This document shows, one piece after another, positions 39,302-47,021 of a stretch of 64,000 bases of DNA. Made by a program: the position numbers and the translations under genes. How positions within the stretch are numbered: position 1 is the stretch's first letter; each line of letters begins with the position of its first letter. Under the pieces are notes generated by a model that was not told the origin of the DNA, did no database searches, and saw only the letters and a list, made by a program, of their open reading frames with translations. The stretch lies in assembly GCF_900115395.1 (NCBI RefSeq), contig NZ_FOWE01000001.1, positions 62,001-126,000 on the forward strand, given 5' to 3'. The stretch comes from Geodermatophilus obscurus. GTDB lineage: Bacteria; Actinomycetota; Actinomycetes; Mycobacteriales; Geodermatophilaceae.

Positions 39302-40069
39302 GTGCGCGCCCCGGTTCAGCGCCCGCCCGATGCCCCGGGCGGCCACCTCCAGCACCGGCACCAGCCGGGGCAGGTCACGCCGGTGACTGGGCACCACGAT
39401 GCCCAGCGCGGCCGCGACGACGGTGCCGCCGGCGCGCTCCACCCGCACCGGGACCGCGACCGACAGCGTGCCCAGCGACATCTCCTCCGCGGTGCGCGCC
39501 CAGCCGCGGCGGCGGACCTCGGCCAGCTCCCGGCGCAGCCGGCCGGGGTCGACGACGGTGTGCCGGGTGGGCCGCGCGGGCGCGGTCAGCGCCTCGGCGA
39601 CGACCTCGTCGGGTGCCGCGGCGAGCAGCACCTTGCCCACGCCGGTCGCGTGCAGGGGCAGCCGGCTGCCGACCTGGCTGACCACGGGCACCGACTCGCG
39701 GCCGGAGATCCGCTCGACGTAGAGCGCCGACAACCCGTCGCGCACGGCGAGGTGGACGGTGTCGCGGGTCGCGGTGTGCACGTCGAGCAGGAAGGGCGCG
39801 GCCACCTGGCGCAGCTCCAGCTGGACGGGGGCGAGCAGGCCGAGGTCCCACAGCTTGCGGCCGATCTCGTAGCGCCCGTCGGGCCGCCGCGACAGCGCGC
39901 CCCAGCCGGTGAGCTCGGCGAGCAGCCGGTGCGCCGTCGTCAGCGGGGTGCCCGACCGCTCGGCGATCTCGCTGAGGGACAGCCGGGGGGCCGACGCGTC
40001 GAACGCGTCGAGGACGGCGAGCGCCCGCGAGGTCACCGATCGCCCGCGCCGTGCCGCCCCGCCCGCCAT
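39293..40069 (-). CDS. IclR-family regulator of pob/pca genes
   Basis: A 258-residue regulator with an N-terminal winged helix (RALAVLDAFDASAPRLSLSE, AERSGTPLTTAHRLLAEL) and a C-terminal IclR effector domain (VPVVSQVGSRLPLHATGVGK, WARTAEEMSLGTLSVAVPV). The family includes PobR, PcaR and PcaU, activators that respond to 4-hydroxybenzoate or protocatechuate/3-oxoadipate; I cannot tell which it is. It is adjacent to pobA and faces away from the decarboxylase-like gene. Three copies of a palindrome near its likely targets fit it as regulator of the whole region, with one copy over its own promoter. Confidence 0.88.
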   Translation of the reverse strand: MAGGAARRGRSVTSRALAVLDAFDASAPRLSLSEIAERSGTPLTTAHRLLAELTGWGALSRRPDGRYEIGRKLWDLGLLAPVQLELRQVAAPFLLDVHTATRDTVHLAVRDGLSALYVERISGRESVPVVSQVGSRLPLHATGVGKVLLAAAPDEVVAEALTAPARPTRHTVVDPGRLRRELAEVRRRGWARTAEEMSLGTLSVAVPVRVERAGGTVVAAALGIVVPSHRRDLPRLVPVLEVAARGIGRALNRGAHFR

Positions 40070-40080
40070 GCGGCGCAGTC

Positions 40081-40095
40081 TCCCACCCAGCGGAA
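40081..40095. promoter_or_regulatory. IclR-type operator at the regulator's own promoter (site C)
   Basis: Read on the minus strand: TTCCGC-TGG-GTGGGA, 12-26 bases upstream of the regulator's ATG, overlapping its core promoter. That position suits autorepression. An adjoining 26-base inverted repeat (40092-40117, one mismatch) with arms GGAAGA-CCGGG lies between the regulator and the decarboxylase-like gene, and may contribute to control of both. Confidence 0.6.
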
Positions 40096-40166
40096 GAGCC
40101 GGGACCCCGGGTCTTCCCGCCGCGGCCCGGGGTGCGGTGGGCTGGCCCCGTCGGCGGGAGGTCGCG

Positions 40167-41009
40167 ATGACCGAGCAGGGACCGGTGCGGCTGCCGCTGC
40201 GCTACCACGACACGGCGGTGGCCAGCTCCTACCACCTGGCATCCGCGGCCGCGGTCGCCGCCGCACTGCCGCGGCGCGGGGGCCAGCCGCTGCTGCGCCC
40301 GCTGCCCGGCCCGGGCGGCCGCACGGTGGTCGCCGTGCACGCCTTCCGGTACCGGACGGTCACCTGGACCGGGCCCGACGGCGCCACGCACAGCCTGGCG
40401 CCCTACGGCGAGGTCGGCGTCACCGCCGGCGTCCTCGCCGGACCGGCGGCGCGCGGCGGGGGCCGGCCGGCGACGGGCGGGTTCGTGCTCCAGCTGCCGG
40501 TCACCTCGCGGGAGGCCCGCGACCTCGGCCGGGTGGAGTGGGGCCTGCCGAAATGGCTCGCCGACATGGACTTCCTCGACGCCCCAGACCGCCAGGAGGT
40601 CCGGCTCGGCGAGGACGGGGCCGAGGTCCTCACCCACACCGTGCGGGCCGGCGGCCCGGCCCTGCGGGGCAGCGGCTCGCGGACGCTGTGGTCGGTGCGC
40701 GACGGGCGGCTGCTGGAGACGACCGTCACCGTCCTGGCGCGGTGGCAGGCCCGGCCCGGCCGGGGCGCCGCCGCGGTCGTCCTGGGCGCGCACCCGGTGG
40801 CCGACGCGCTGCGCCGGCTCGACCTGTCCCCGGCGGCGCTGGCCGCCTTCCGCGCCGTGGAGTACCGCAGCACGCTGCCCGCGGGCCGGCCGCTCGGGCT
40901 CGTCGACGGCCCGCCTTCCCCGGTCCACCCCGGGCGGGAGGACGCCGTCGGCCGGTTCACCGTCGCCCACCCGGGCACCGCGCCCCTGCCGCAGTACGCG
41001 GCCGGCTGA
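40167..41009 (+). CDS. Acetoacetate decarboxylase-like protein
   Basis: A 280-residue protein of the acetoacetate decarboxylase superfamily. The segment RVEWGLPKWLADMDF corresponds to the catalytic-lysine region (E..GxPK) of that family, with one Lys where the classic enzyme has a Lys-Lys pair, so its pKa tuning and activity may differ. Members include decarboxylases and aldol/dehydration enzymes. The ATG at 40167 has GGGAGG upstream. It is divergent from the IclR regulator, 72 bases beyond a regulator-like site, so it may act on an aromatic-pathway intermediate; this is not proven. Confidence 0.75.
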   Translation: MTEQGPVRLPLRYHDTAVASSYHLASAAAVAAALPRRGGQPLLRPLPGPGGRTVVAVHAFRYRTVTWTGPDGATHSLAPYGEVGVTAGVLAGPAARGGGRPATGGFVLQLPVTSREARDLGRVEWGLPKWLADMDFLDAPDRQEVRLGEDGAEVLTHTVRAGGPALRGSGSRTLWSVRDGRLLETTVTVLARWQARPGRGAAAVVLGAHPVADALRRLDLSPAALAAFRAVEYRSTLPAGRPLGLVDGPPSPVHPGREDAVGRFTVAHPGTAPLPQYAAG

Positions 41010-43652
41010 TCAGCCGGGCGCCGGCTCCCCGTCCCGCTCCTCCTCGAGTGCCGCGTCCAGCGCCGCCCAGGGGCCGAGCGCCGCGCCCGCCGCCCGCTCC
41101 CGGGCCTCCGCGTCGTCGCCGAGCGCGGCGCGCAGGGCCGCGCGGAGGCGGTCGGCCAGCGCCTGGTGCGGCGACCAGCGGGCCACCCCGAGGCCGGCGC
41201 GCGCGGCCTCCGCCGCCCCGGCCAGCCGGGCGGCCGCCTCCTGCCGGCCGAGCGCGAGGGTGAGGGCGGCCAGCACCTCCAGGCAGGCGGCCGCCCCCTC
41301 CAGATCGCGGGTCCGCCGGTGCAGGGCCACGGCCTCGTCCAGCCGGGCCCGGGCCCGCGGCAGGTCGCCGGCCATGAGCGCGGCCTGGGCCAGGGTGTCG
41401 CTCAGCAGCGCGGCCAGCTGGTCGTCGGCGGCCGCGGCGGCGAGCCCGCGCGCCTCCCCGGCGACCCGCTCGGCCGCGGCCAGGTCGCCACCGGCCAGCG
41501 CCACGCCGGCGCGCAGCATCCCGGAGAACGCGACCGACCAGCCGTCGCCGCTGCGCCGCAGCTCCTCCAGCGCCTCGTCCAGCATCGGCCCCACGCGGGC
41601 GTCGGCCGGCGGCAGCGTCATCGCCAGCGCGCTGAGGCCGTGCCCGGCCAGCCACGCGTCGCCGCGGCTCCGGGCGCCGTCGACGAGGCCGTCGACCAGC
41701 CCGGCCGCGGTCCCCGGCGAGCCGAGCGCGATCCGCAGCGCCGCCCGGGCCCAGGCCAGCCGGCCGGCCAGGTCCGGCGGGAGCGTGGCGGCCGACGGCA
41801 ACGCCGCGGTGGCCTCGGCGAGCTCGGCCATGGCCGGCAGCAGCCCGCGCGCCCACCACCAGCGCACCAGCGGCGCGGTCAGCCGGACGGCCAGCTCGGC
41901 GCGGTCGGTGGCGACCGCCCAGCGCAGCGCGGCGCGCAGGTCGGCGGTCTCGGCGTCGAGCCGGGTGCGCCACAGCCGCGCCGCCGGGCCGGAGAGCCCG
42001 GCGCCGGCCTCGGCGCCCAGTCCCGCGAGGTGGCGCGCCCACCGGGTGCGGGTCGCCTCCTCCTCGCCGCGCTCGCGCAGCCGCTCGGCGGCGTAGGTCC
42101 GGACCAGCTCGAGCATGCGGAAGCGCGGCTCGCCGTCGCCGGTGTCGGTGGGGGTGACCAGGCTGTGGCCGACCAGGTCCGACAGCGTCTCCAGGACGTC
42201 GAGGTCCCCGGCTCCGTCCTCGTCCCGGCTGGCGCCCACGGCCTCGGCGGTGTCGAGCGTGCACCCGTCGGCGCACACCGACAGCCGGGCCAGCAGTGCC
42301 CGGCCCCGCTCGTCGAGCAGGTCGTGGCTCCACGCGATGGTGGCCCGCAGGGTGCGCTGCCGGTCGGGGACGTCGACGTCGGGGTCGCCCAGGTCGAGTG
42401 CCAGGTCCAGCGCGCGGTCCAGCGCCCGGTCCAGGCGCGCCAGCAGCGACCGCGGCGGCAGCGTGCGCACCCGGGCCGCGGCCAGCTCGACGGCCAGCGG
42501 CAGGCCGTCGAGGCGGCGGACGAGCTCGGCCACCGGCCCGGCGGTGGCGTCGGTCAGGCGGAACGCGGGGTCGGCCTGCTGGGCCCGGGCCACGAACAGC
42601 TCGACGGCGGGGACGGCGGTCACCGCCGCGAGCCCGGCGTCCCGGGGGCCCGGCGTCCCGAGGGGCTCGATCGGCACGTCGTGCTCGCCGCGCAGCCGCA
42701 GCACGGTGCGGCTGGTCGCCAGCAGCTGGGTGCGCGGGCAGTGCGCGAGCAGCGTGGCCAGGCCGGGAGCGGCGGAGGCGACCTGCTCGAGGTTGTCGAC
42801 GACGAGCAGCGCGCGCCGGCCGGCCAGCCGGTCGGCGACCAGGTCGAGCAGGGGGCGGCTGCCCTCCGCCGACACCCCGACCGCCTCGGCGACGGCGCCG
42901 GGGACGTCGGCCGGGTCGCGGACGCCGGCGAGGTCGACGAACCAGGTGCCGTCCCGCAGCGGCTCGACGGCCGCCGCCGCGGCCAGCGCCAGCCGGGTCT
43001 TGCCGATCCCGCCCGGGCCGGTGAGCACCACCAGCCGCACGGCCGGGTCACCCAGCAGCGCGGTCACCGTGGCGAGCTCGGCGGTGCGGTCGACCATCGG
43101 GGTGGGCGGCGTCGGCAGCCACCCGGCGGCCAGGCCCGGCGGGGCCGGTGCCGCCCGGGAGAAGCGCTCGCTGAGCAGCACGGCGAGGTCGTCGGCGACC
43201 TGCTCGCCCAGCCGCTCCGGGTCGCGGTAGGGGGTCGTCGAGACGCCGCCCTCGGCCTGCACCCGCTGCAGCAGCCGCGCCAGCCGCGGGTCGCGGGCGG
43301 GCGCCGGGGTGCGGACGTAGAGCAGCCGCGGCATCCCCGCGGACAGCTCCAGCTCGTCCTCGATGCCCGAGACGGTCATCCCCGGGCCGACCCACCCGTA
43401 GCGGTCGCCGTAGACGCCGACGAACACCTCGCTCTGGGCGAGGTAGGCACGGTAGAGGTCGCGCGGCGGGTGCGGCCGCGCGCCGAGCTCGAACATCACC
43501 GGGCTCAGCCGCAGCCGGACGACGGCGTCGCGGACGGCGCGCCGCTCGGCGGCCAGCTCCTCCAGCGTCGAGGAGACGAACACGCGCAGCCGCCGGTCGG
43601 GCGTCGCGATGGCCGGGGGCGGGCCGCCGGACACGTCCGCCGCAGCGGTCAC
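41010..43652 (-). CDS. STAND ATPase with DUF4062, NB-ARC and TPR-like domains
   Basis: An 880-residue protein. N-terminal DUF4062 (about 20-135: RLRVFVSSTLEELAAERRAV, FVGVYGDRYGWVGPGM). A STAND/NB-ARC ATPase follows with Walker A TGPGGIGKT at 211-219, Walker B ALLVVDNLE at 281-289 and LLATSRTVLRLRGE as sensor/RNBS-like strand; then a winged-helix-like region and Ala-rich helical repeats like TPRs to the end. It has no LuxR or BTAD DNA-binding domain. Such proteins sense a signal through the repeats and oligomerise; roles include regulation and defence. The GTG at 43652 has GGAGG 5 bases upstream. It is convergent with the decarboxylase-like gene, stops adjacent. Confidence 0.82.
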   Translation of the reverse strand: MTAAADVSGGPPPAIATPDRRLRVFVSSTLEELAAERRAVRDAVVRLRLSPVMFELGARPHPPRDLYRAYLAQSEVFVGVYGDRYGWVGPGMTVSGIEDELELSAGMPRLLYVRTPAPARDPRLARLLQRVQAEGGVSTTPYRDPERLGEQVADDLAVLLSERFSRAAPAPPGLAAGWLPTPPTPMVDRTAELATVTALLGDPAVRLVVLTGPGGIGKTRLALAAAAAVEPLRDGTWFVDLAGVRDPADVPGAVAEAVGVSAEGSRPLLDLVADRLAGRRALLVVDNLEQVASAAPGLATLLAHCPRTQLLATSRTVLRLRGEHDVPIEPLGTPGPRDAGLAAVTAVPAVELFVARAQQADPAFRLTDATAGPVAELVRRLDGLPLAVELAAARVRTLPPRSLLARLDRALDRALDLALDLGDPDVDVPDRQRTLRATIAWSHDLLDERGRALLARLSVCADGCTLDTAEAVGASRDEDGAGDLDVLETLSDLVGHSLVTPTDTGDGEPRFRMLELVRTYAAERLRERGEEEATRTRWARHLAGLGAEAGAGLSGPAARLWRTRLDAETADLRAALRWAVATDRAELAVRLTAPLVRWWWARGLLPAMAELAEATAALPSAATLPPDLAGRLAWARAALRIALGSPGTAAGLVDGLVDGARSRGDAWLAGHGLSALAMTLPPADARVGPMLDEALEELRRSGDGWSVAFSGMLRAGVALAGGDLAAAERVAGEARGLAAAAADDQLAALLSDTLAQAALMAGDLPRARARLDEAVALHRRTRDLEGAAACLEVLAALTLALGRQEAAARLAGAAEAARAGLGVARWSPHQALADRLRAALRAALGDDAEARERAAGAALGPWAALDAALEEERDGEPAPG

Positions 43653-43864
43653 GGACACCTCCCGCCCGCCGCCGGGCACGCCGCCCGGCCGGGTCCCGGA
43701 CGGGAGCGAGTCTAGGGACGGTCCCGCCGTCCGGTAACCCGGTGACAGCGCACCGGCGGCGGTGGTTGCATGGCGCCGCACGGGGGACGTGTGCACCCGG
43801 AGGGACCCGTGCCCCCTGCCCGGAACCACCACGGCCCCACGTGCTCCGCACCCGGCGGTGCGGC

Positions 43865-45568
43865 GTGAGCGGCACCGAACCCGGCTCCGGCCCCGGCACC
43901 GCGCTGGTCGTCGTCGCCCGCGACGAGGGCCTGCGCACGGCCACCGTGTGCGAGCTGGAGCGCCGGTACGGCACCGATTACCGGGTCGTGTCCGGCACCG
44001 ACCCGGGTGAGGTGGAGGCCCTGCTGCACGACGCGGGCGACCCCCCGGTGGCCGCGCTGCTGGGCGCGCTGGGCGAGGCCGACCCGGACGGGCTCGACGT
44101 GCTGCGCACCTGTCACGCCGGCCACCCCGGCGCGATGGCCGTGGCGCTGATCCGGTGGGGCGACTTCGACACCGCCCGGCCGATCTTCGAGGCGATCACC
44201 GTCGGCCAGCTCGACCGCTGGGTCTACGCCCCGCAGCACCGCGCCGACGAGGAGTTCCACCGCTCGGTCACCGAGGTCCTCGACGAGTGGTCGAGCCGGC
44301 AGGGCGGCGGCTTCGAGGCGGTGCGGATCGTCGGCGACCGGTGGGACCCGCACGCCGGGCACCTGCGCGACCAGCTCACCCGCAACCGGATCCCGACCGG
44401 CTTCTACGAGGCCGGCTCGCCCGAGGGCCGTGCGGTGCTCGAGGACCTCGGCCTGACGCAGCCCCGGCTCCCGGTGGTCGTGGTGCGCTTCCGGCCCGAG
44501 CGGACGGTGCTTCAGGCGCCGACCGACCTCGAGATCGCCGAGGCCTTCGGCCTGTTCGACCCGCTCGACCCCGACGCCGTCCACGACGTCGCCATCGTCG
44601 GCGCCGGCCCGGCGGGACTCGGTGCCAGCGTCTACGCCGCGTCGGAGGGGCTGGACACCTTCCACCTGGAGTGCGAGGCGGTGGGCGGGCAGGCGGGCAC
44701 CAGCTCGCTCATCCGCAACTACCTCGGCTTCCCCACCGGCGTCAGCGGCAGCCGGCTGGCCTTCTCGGCCTACCAGCAGGCGTGGGCGTTCGGCACCCGC
44801 TTCTCCTTCATGCGCACCGCCGCGTCACTGACCACCGAGGACGGCCTGCACCGGCTCATCCTCAACGACGGCTGCACCGTCCGCGCCCGGACGGTGGTGG
44901 TCGCTACCGGCGCGGCCTGGCGGCGGATCGGCGTGCCCGAGCTGGAGTCGTTCACCGGCCGCGGCGTCTTCTACGGCGCGGCGGTCAGCGAGGCGCCGGC
45001 GATGGGCGGCCGGCACGTCTTCGTGGTCGGCGGGGGCAACTCCGCCGGGCAGGCGGCGGTGTACCTGTCGCGCCACGCCGAGCGGGTGACGCTGCTGGTC
45101 CGCCGCGCGTCGCTGACCGAGACGATGTCGGAGTACCTGATCCGCGAGCTCGTGGCGCTGCCGCGCGTCGACATCCGCTACCGCAAGCAGGTGGTCGGCG
45201 GGAGCGGCAGCGACGTCCTGGAGCGGGTCGTGCTGCGTGACCTCGACACCGGCGCGGAGACCGAGGAGCCGGGGATGGTCTTCGTGATGATCGGCAGCGA
45301 GCCGCGCACCGACTGGCTGGCCGGGACGCTGGCCCGCGACCGCTGGGGCTTCCTGCTCACCGGCTCCGCGCTCACGGCCGACGACGCCGCACCGGCCTGG
45401 CCGCTGGACCGCCCGCCGGCGCTGCTGGAGACGAGCACGCCGGGCGTCTTCGCCGCCGGCGACGTGCGGCAGGGCTCGGTCAAGCGGGTGGCCTCGGCGG
45501 TGGGGGAGGGCGCGCTGGCGGTGACCCTGGTGCACGCGCACCTGGCCTCGCTCGCCGCGATCCGCTGA
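43865..45568 (+). CDS. Thioredoxin-reductase-like flavoprotein fused to an N-terminal receiver-like domain
   Basis: A 567-residue protein. Residues 1-140 resemble a response-regulator receiver (TALVVVARDEGLRTATVCEL, ALIRWGDF), 150-215 a glutaredoxin-like strand-helix unit, and 240-567 a thioredoxin-reductase-like oxidoreductase: FAD loop GAGPAG at 246-251, VVVATGA, NADPH loop GGGNSAG near 389-395, and GVFAAGDVR. The usual CxxC disulfide between the NADPH strands is missing (GVFYGAAVSEAP at this place). This fused family is common and its reductase substrate unknown. It lies 68 bases upstream of pcaH. Confidence 0.82.
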   Translation: MSGTEPGSGPGTALVVVARDEGLRTATVCELERRYGTDYRVVSGTDPGEVEALLHDAGDPPVAALLGALGEADPDGLDVLRTCHAGHPGAMAVALIRWGDFDTARPIFEAITVGQLDRWVYAPQHRADEEFHRSVTEVLDEWSSRQGGGFEAVRIVGDRWDPHAGHLRDQLTRNRIPTGFYEAGSPEGRAVLEDLGLTQPRLPVVVVRFRPERTVLQAPTDLEIAEAFGLFDPLDPDAVHDVAIVGAGPAGLGASVYAASEGLDTFHLECEAVGGQAGTSSLIRNYLGFPTGVSGSRLAFSAYQQAWAFGTRFSFMRTAASLTTEDGLHRLILNDGCTVRARTVVVATGAAWRRIGVPELESFTGRGVFYGAAVSEAPAMGGRHVFVVGGGNSAGQAAVYLSRHAERVTLLVRRASLTETMSEYLIRELVALPRVDIRYRKQVVGGSGSDVLERVVLRDLDTGAETEEPGMVFVMIGSEPRTDWLAGTLARDRWGFLLTGSALTADDAAPAWPLDRPPALLETSTPGVFAAGDVRQGSVKRVASAVGEGALAVTLVHAHLASLAAIR

Positions 45569-45577
45569 ACCCGCCCC

Positions 45578-45592
45578 TTCCGCCCAGCGGGA
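45578..45592. promoter_or_regulatory. IclR-type operator upstream of pcaH (site A)
   Basis: TTCCGC-CCA-GCGGGA lies 44 bases upstream of the pcaH ATG. A -10-like TAGCGT (45625-45630) sits 6 bases before that ATG; if the mRNA is leaderless the palindrome covers about -45 to -59, where an activator would touch polymerase. Same sequence pattern as sites at 39287-39301 and 40081-40095. Confidence 0.65.
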
Positions 45593-45636
45593 CGGGGCGC
45601 TCGCGGCGGCCGGTGCGCCGGCCGTAGCGTCACGGT

Positions 45637-46380
45637 ATGACCGGCACCACTCCGCGGGAGCTCCTCCTGCCCCGCTACGTGCGCGAGGACCCCGCCGCCC
45701 GCACTCCCGTCGGCTTCCCCGACTACCGCAGCACCGCGCTGCGGGCGCCCCTGCGGACGCCGGTCGACCTGCCGCACCGGCTCACCGAGGTCACCGGACC
45801 GGTGCTCGGCGAGGACCGGGTGCAGCCGCACGACGCCGACCTGACCTGGCGCAACGGGGGGGAGGCGGTCGGGCAGCGGATCCTCGTGCACGGGCGGGTG
45901 CTCGACAGCGACGGCCGCCCGGTGCCCGGTGCGCTGGTCGAGGTGTGGCAGGCCAACGCCTCCGGCCGCTACCGGCACGTCGTCGACACCTGGCCCGCCC
46001 CGCTGGACCCGCACTTCGACGGGCTGGGCCGGGTGGTCACCGACTCCCTCGGCCGCTACGAGTTCCTGACGGTCAAGCCCGGCGCCTACCCGTGGGGCAA
46101 CCACCACAACGCCTGGCGCCCGGCGCACATCCACTTCAGCCTGTTCGGCCGCGCCTTCACCCAGCGCCTGGTCACGCAGATGTACTTCCCGGACGACCCG
46201 TTGTTCGGCCAGGACCCGATCTACAACGCCATCCCCGCCGCGGCCCGCCACCGCGCGGTCGGCCGGTTCTCCCTCGAGCGGACGCAGGACAACTGGGCGC
46301 TGGCCTTCGAGTGGGACGTCGTGCTGCGCGGCACCGAGCAGACCCCGTTCGAGACCGAGGACGACGGGGACGTCGCGTGA
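45637..46380 (+). CDS. pcaH: Protocatechuate 3,4-dioxygenase, beta subunit
   Basis: Iron-binding subunit of the intradiol dioxygenase that opens protocatechuate to 3-carboxy-cis,cis-muconate. 247 residues. Likely Fe(III) ligands are Tyr112 (ASGRYRHVVD), Tyr151 (KPGAYPWGN), His164 and His166 (RPAHIHFS), matching the family. It is first gene of pcaHGBDC; TAGCGT 6 bases before the ATG suggests a leaderless transcript, and an IclR-type site lies upstream. The stop overlaps the pcaG start by GTGA. Confidence 0.96.
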   Translation: MTGTTPRELLLPRYVREDPAARTPVGFPDYRSTALRAPLRTPVDLPHRLTEVTGPVLGEDRVQPHDADLTWRNGGEAVGQRILVHGRVLDSDGRPVPGALVEVWQANASGRYRHVVDTWPAPLDPHFDGLGRVVTDSLGRYEFLTVKPGAYPWGNHHNAWRPAHIHFSLFGRAFTQRLVTQMYFPDDPLFGQDPIYNAIPAAARHRAVGRFSLERTQDNWALAFEWDVVLRGTEQTPFETEDDGDVA

Positions 46381-47021
46381 ACCCCCTGGACGTCCCCCCG
46401 GACCCGGCCGTCCCGTTCCAGCCCCGCTCGGGACAGCGCGGCAGCGGCTTCCTCACCGGGCCGTTCCGGCTGGGCACCACCCCGAGCGCCACCGTCGGCC
46501 CGTACCTGGCCATCGGGCTCACCTGGCCCGACGGCGACTGGGCCGCTGCGGAGGGCACGCCGGGCGGGTTCTGGCTGCGCGGCCGCGTGCTCGACGGCGC
46601 CGGCGACGTCGTCCCCGACGCGATGGTCGAGACCTGGCAGGCCGACCCCGATGGGCGCTTCGCCTCGCCCGAGGACCCGCGCGGGGCGTCGTCCTCCCCG
46701 GGTTTCCGCGGGTTCGCCCGCGCGCAGACGCTGTCCGGCGAGTTCGCCGTCTTCACGGTCAAGCCCGGCCGGGTGCCCGACGGCGAGGGCGGCCTGCAGG
46801 CGCCGCACGTCGACGTATCGGTGTTCGCCCGCGGTCTGCTCGACCGCGTCGTCACCCGCGTCTACTTCGCCGACGAGGCCGAGGCCAACGCGTCGGACCC
46901 GGTGCTGTCGGCCCTCCCGGAGGACCGCCGGGCCACCCTGCTCGCCACGCCGGCCGACGACGGCTACCGCTTCGACGTGCACCTGCAGGGAGACCGGGAG
47001 ACGGTCTTCTTCGCCGTATGA
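46377..47021 (+). CDS. pcaG: Protocatechuate 3,4-dioxygenase, alpha subunit
   Basis: A 214-residue subunit homologous to PcaH but without the iron ligands. Typical features are TVGPYLAIGLTWPDGDWA and LRGRVLDGAGDVVPDAMVET, and the C-terminal APHVDVSVFARGLLDRVVT in place of the ligand HIH. It forms the alpha-beta protomer with pcaH and helps shape the active site. Start GTG at 46377 overlaps the pcaH stop; its own end overlaps pcaB (ATGA), so the genes are translated together. Confidence 0.95.
   Translation: MNPLDVPPDPAVPFQPRSGQRGSGFLTGPFRLGTTPSATVGPYLAIGLTWPDGDWAAAEGTPGGFWLRGRVLDGAGDVVPDAMVETWQADPDGRFASPEDPRGASSSPGFRGFARAQTLSGEFAVFTVKPGRVPDGEGGLQAPHVDVSVFARGLLDRVVTRVYFADEAEANASDPVLSALPEDRRATLLATPADDGYRFDVHLQGDRETVFFAV

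Noticed and set aside
38189..41263. 1024-codon plus-strand frame across pobA, the regulator and the decarboxylase gene
   Set aside because: Runs through three well-supported genes in another frame; Arg/Gly/Pro-rich and without similarity to any family.
41010..45568. Idea that the STAND protein and the reductase-like fusion form a new defence system
   Set aside because: They are divergent, separated by 212 bases, and the fusion protein belongs to a widespread housekeeping-type family; no nuclease, toxin or phage-related neighbour supports it.
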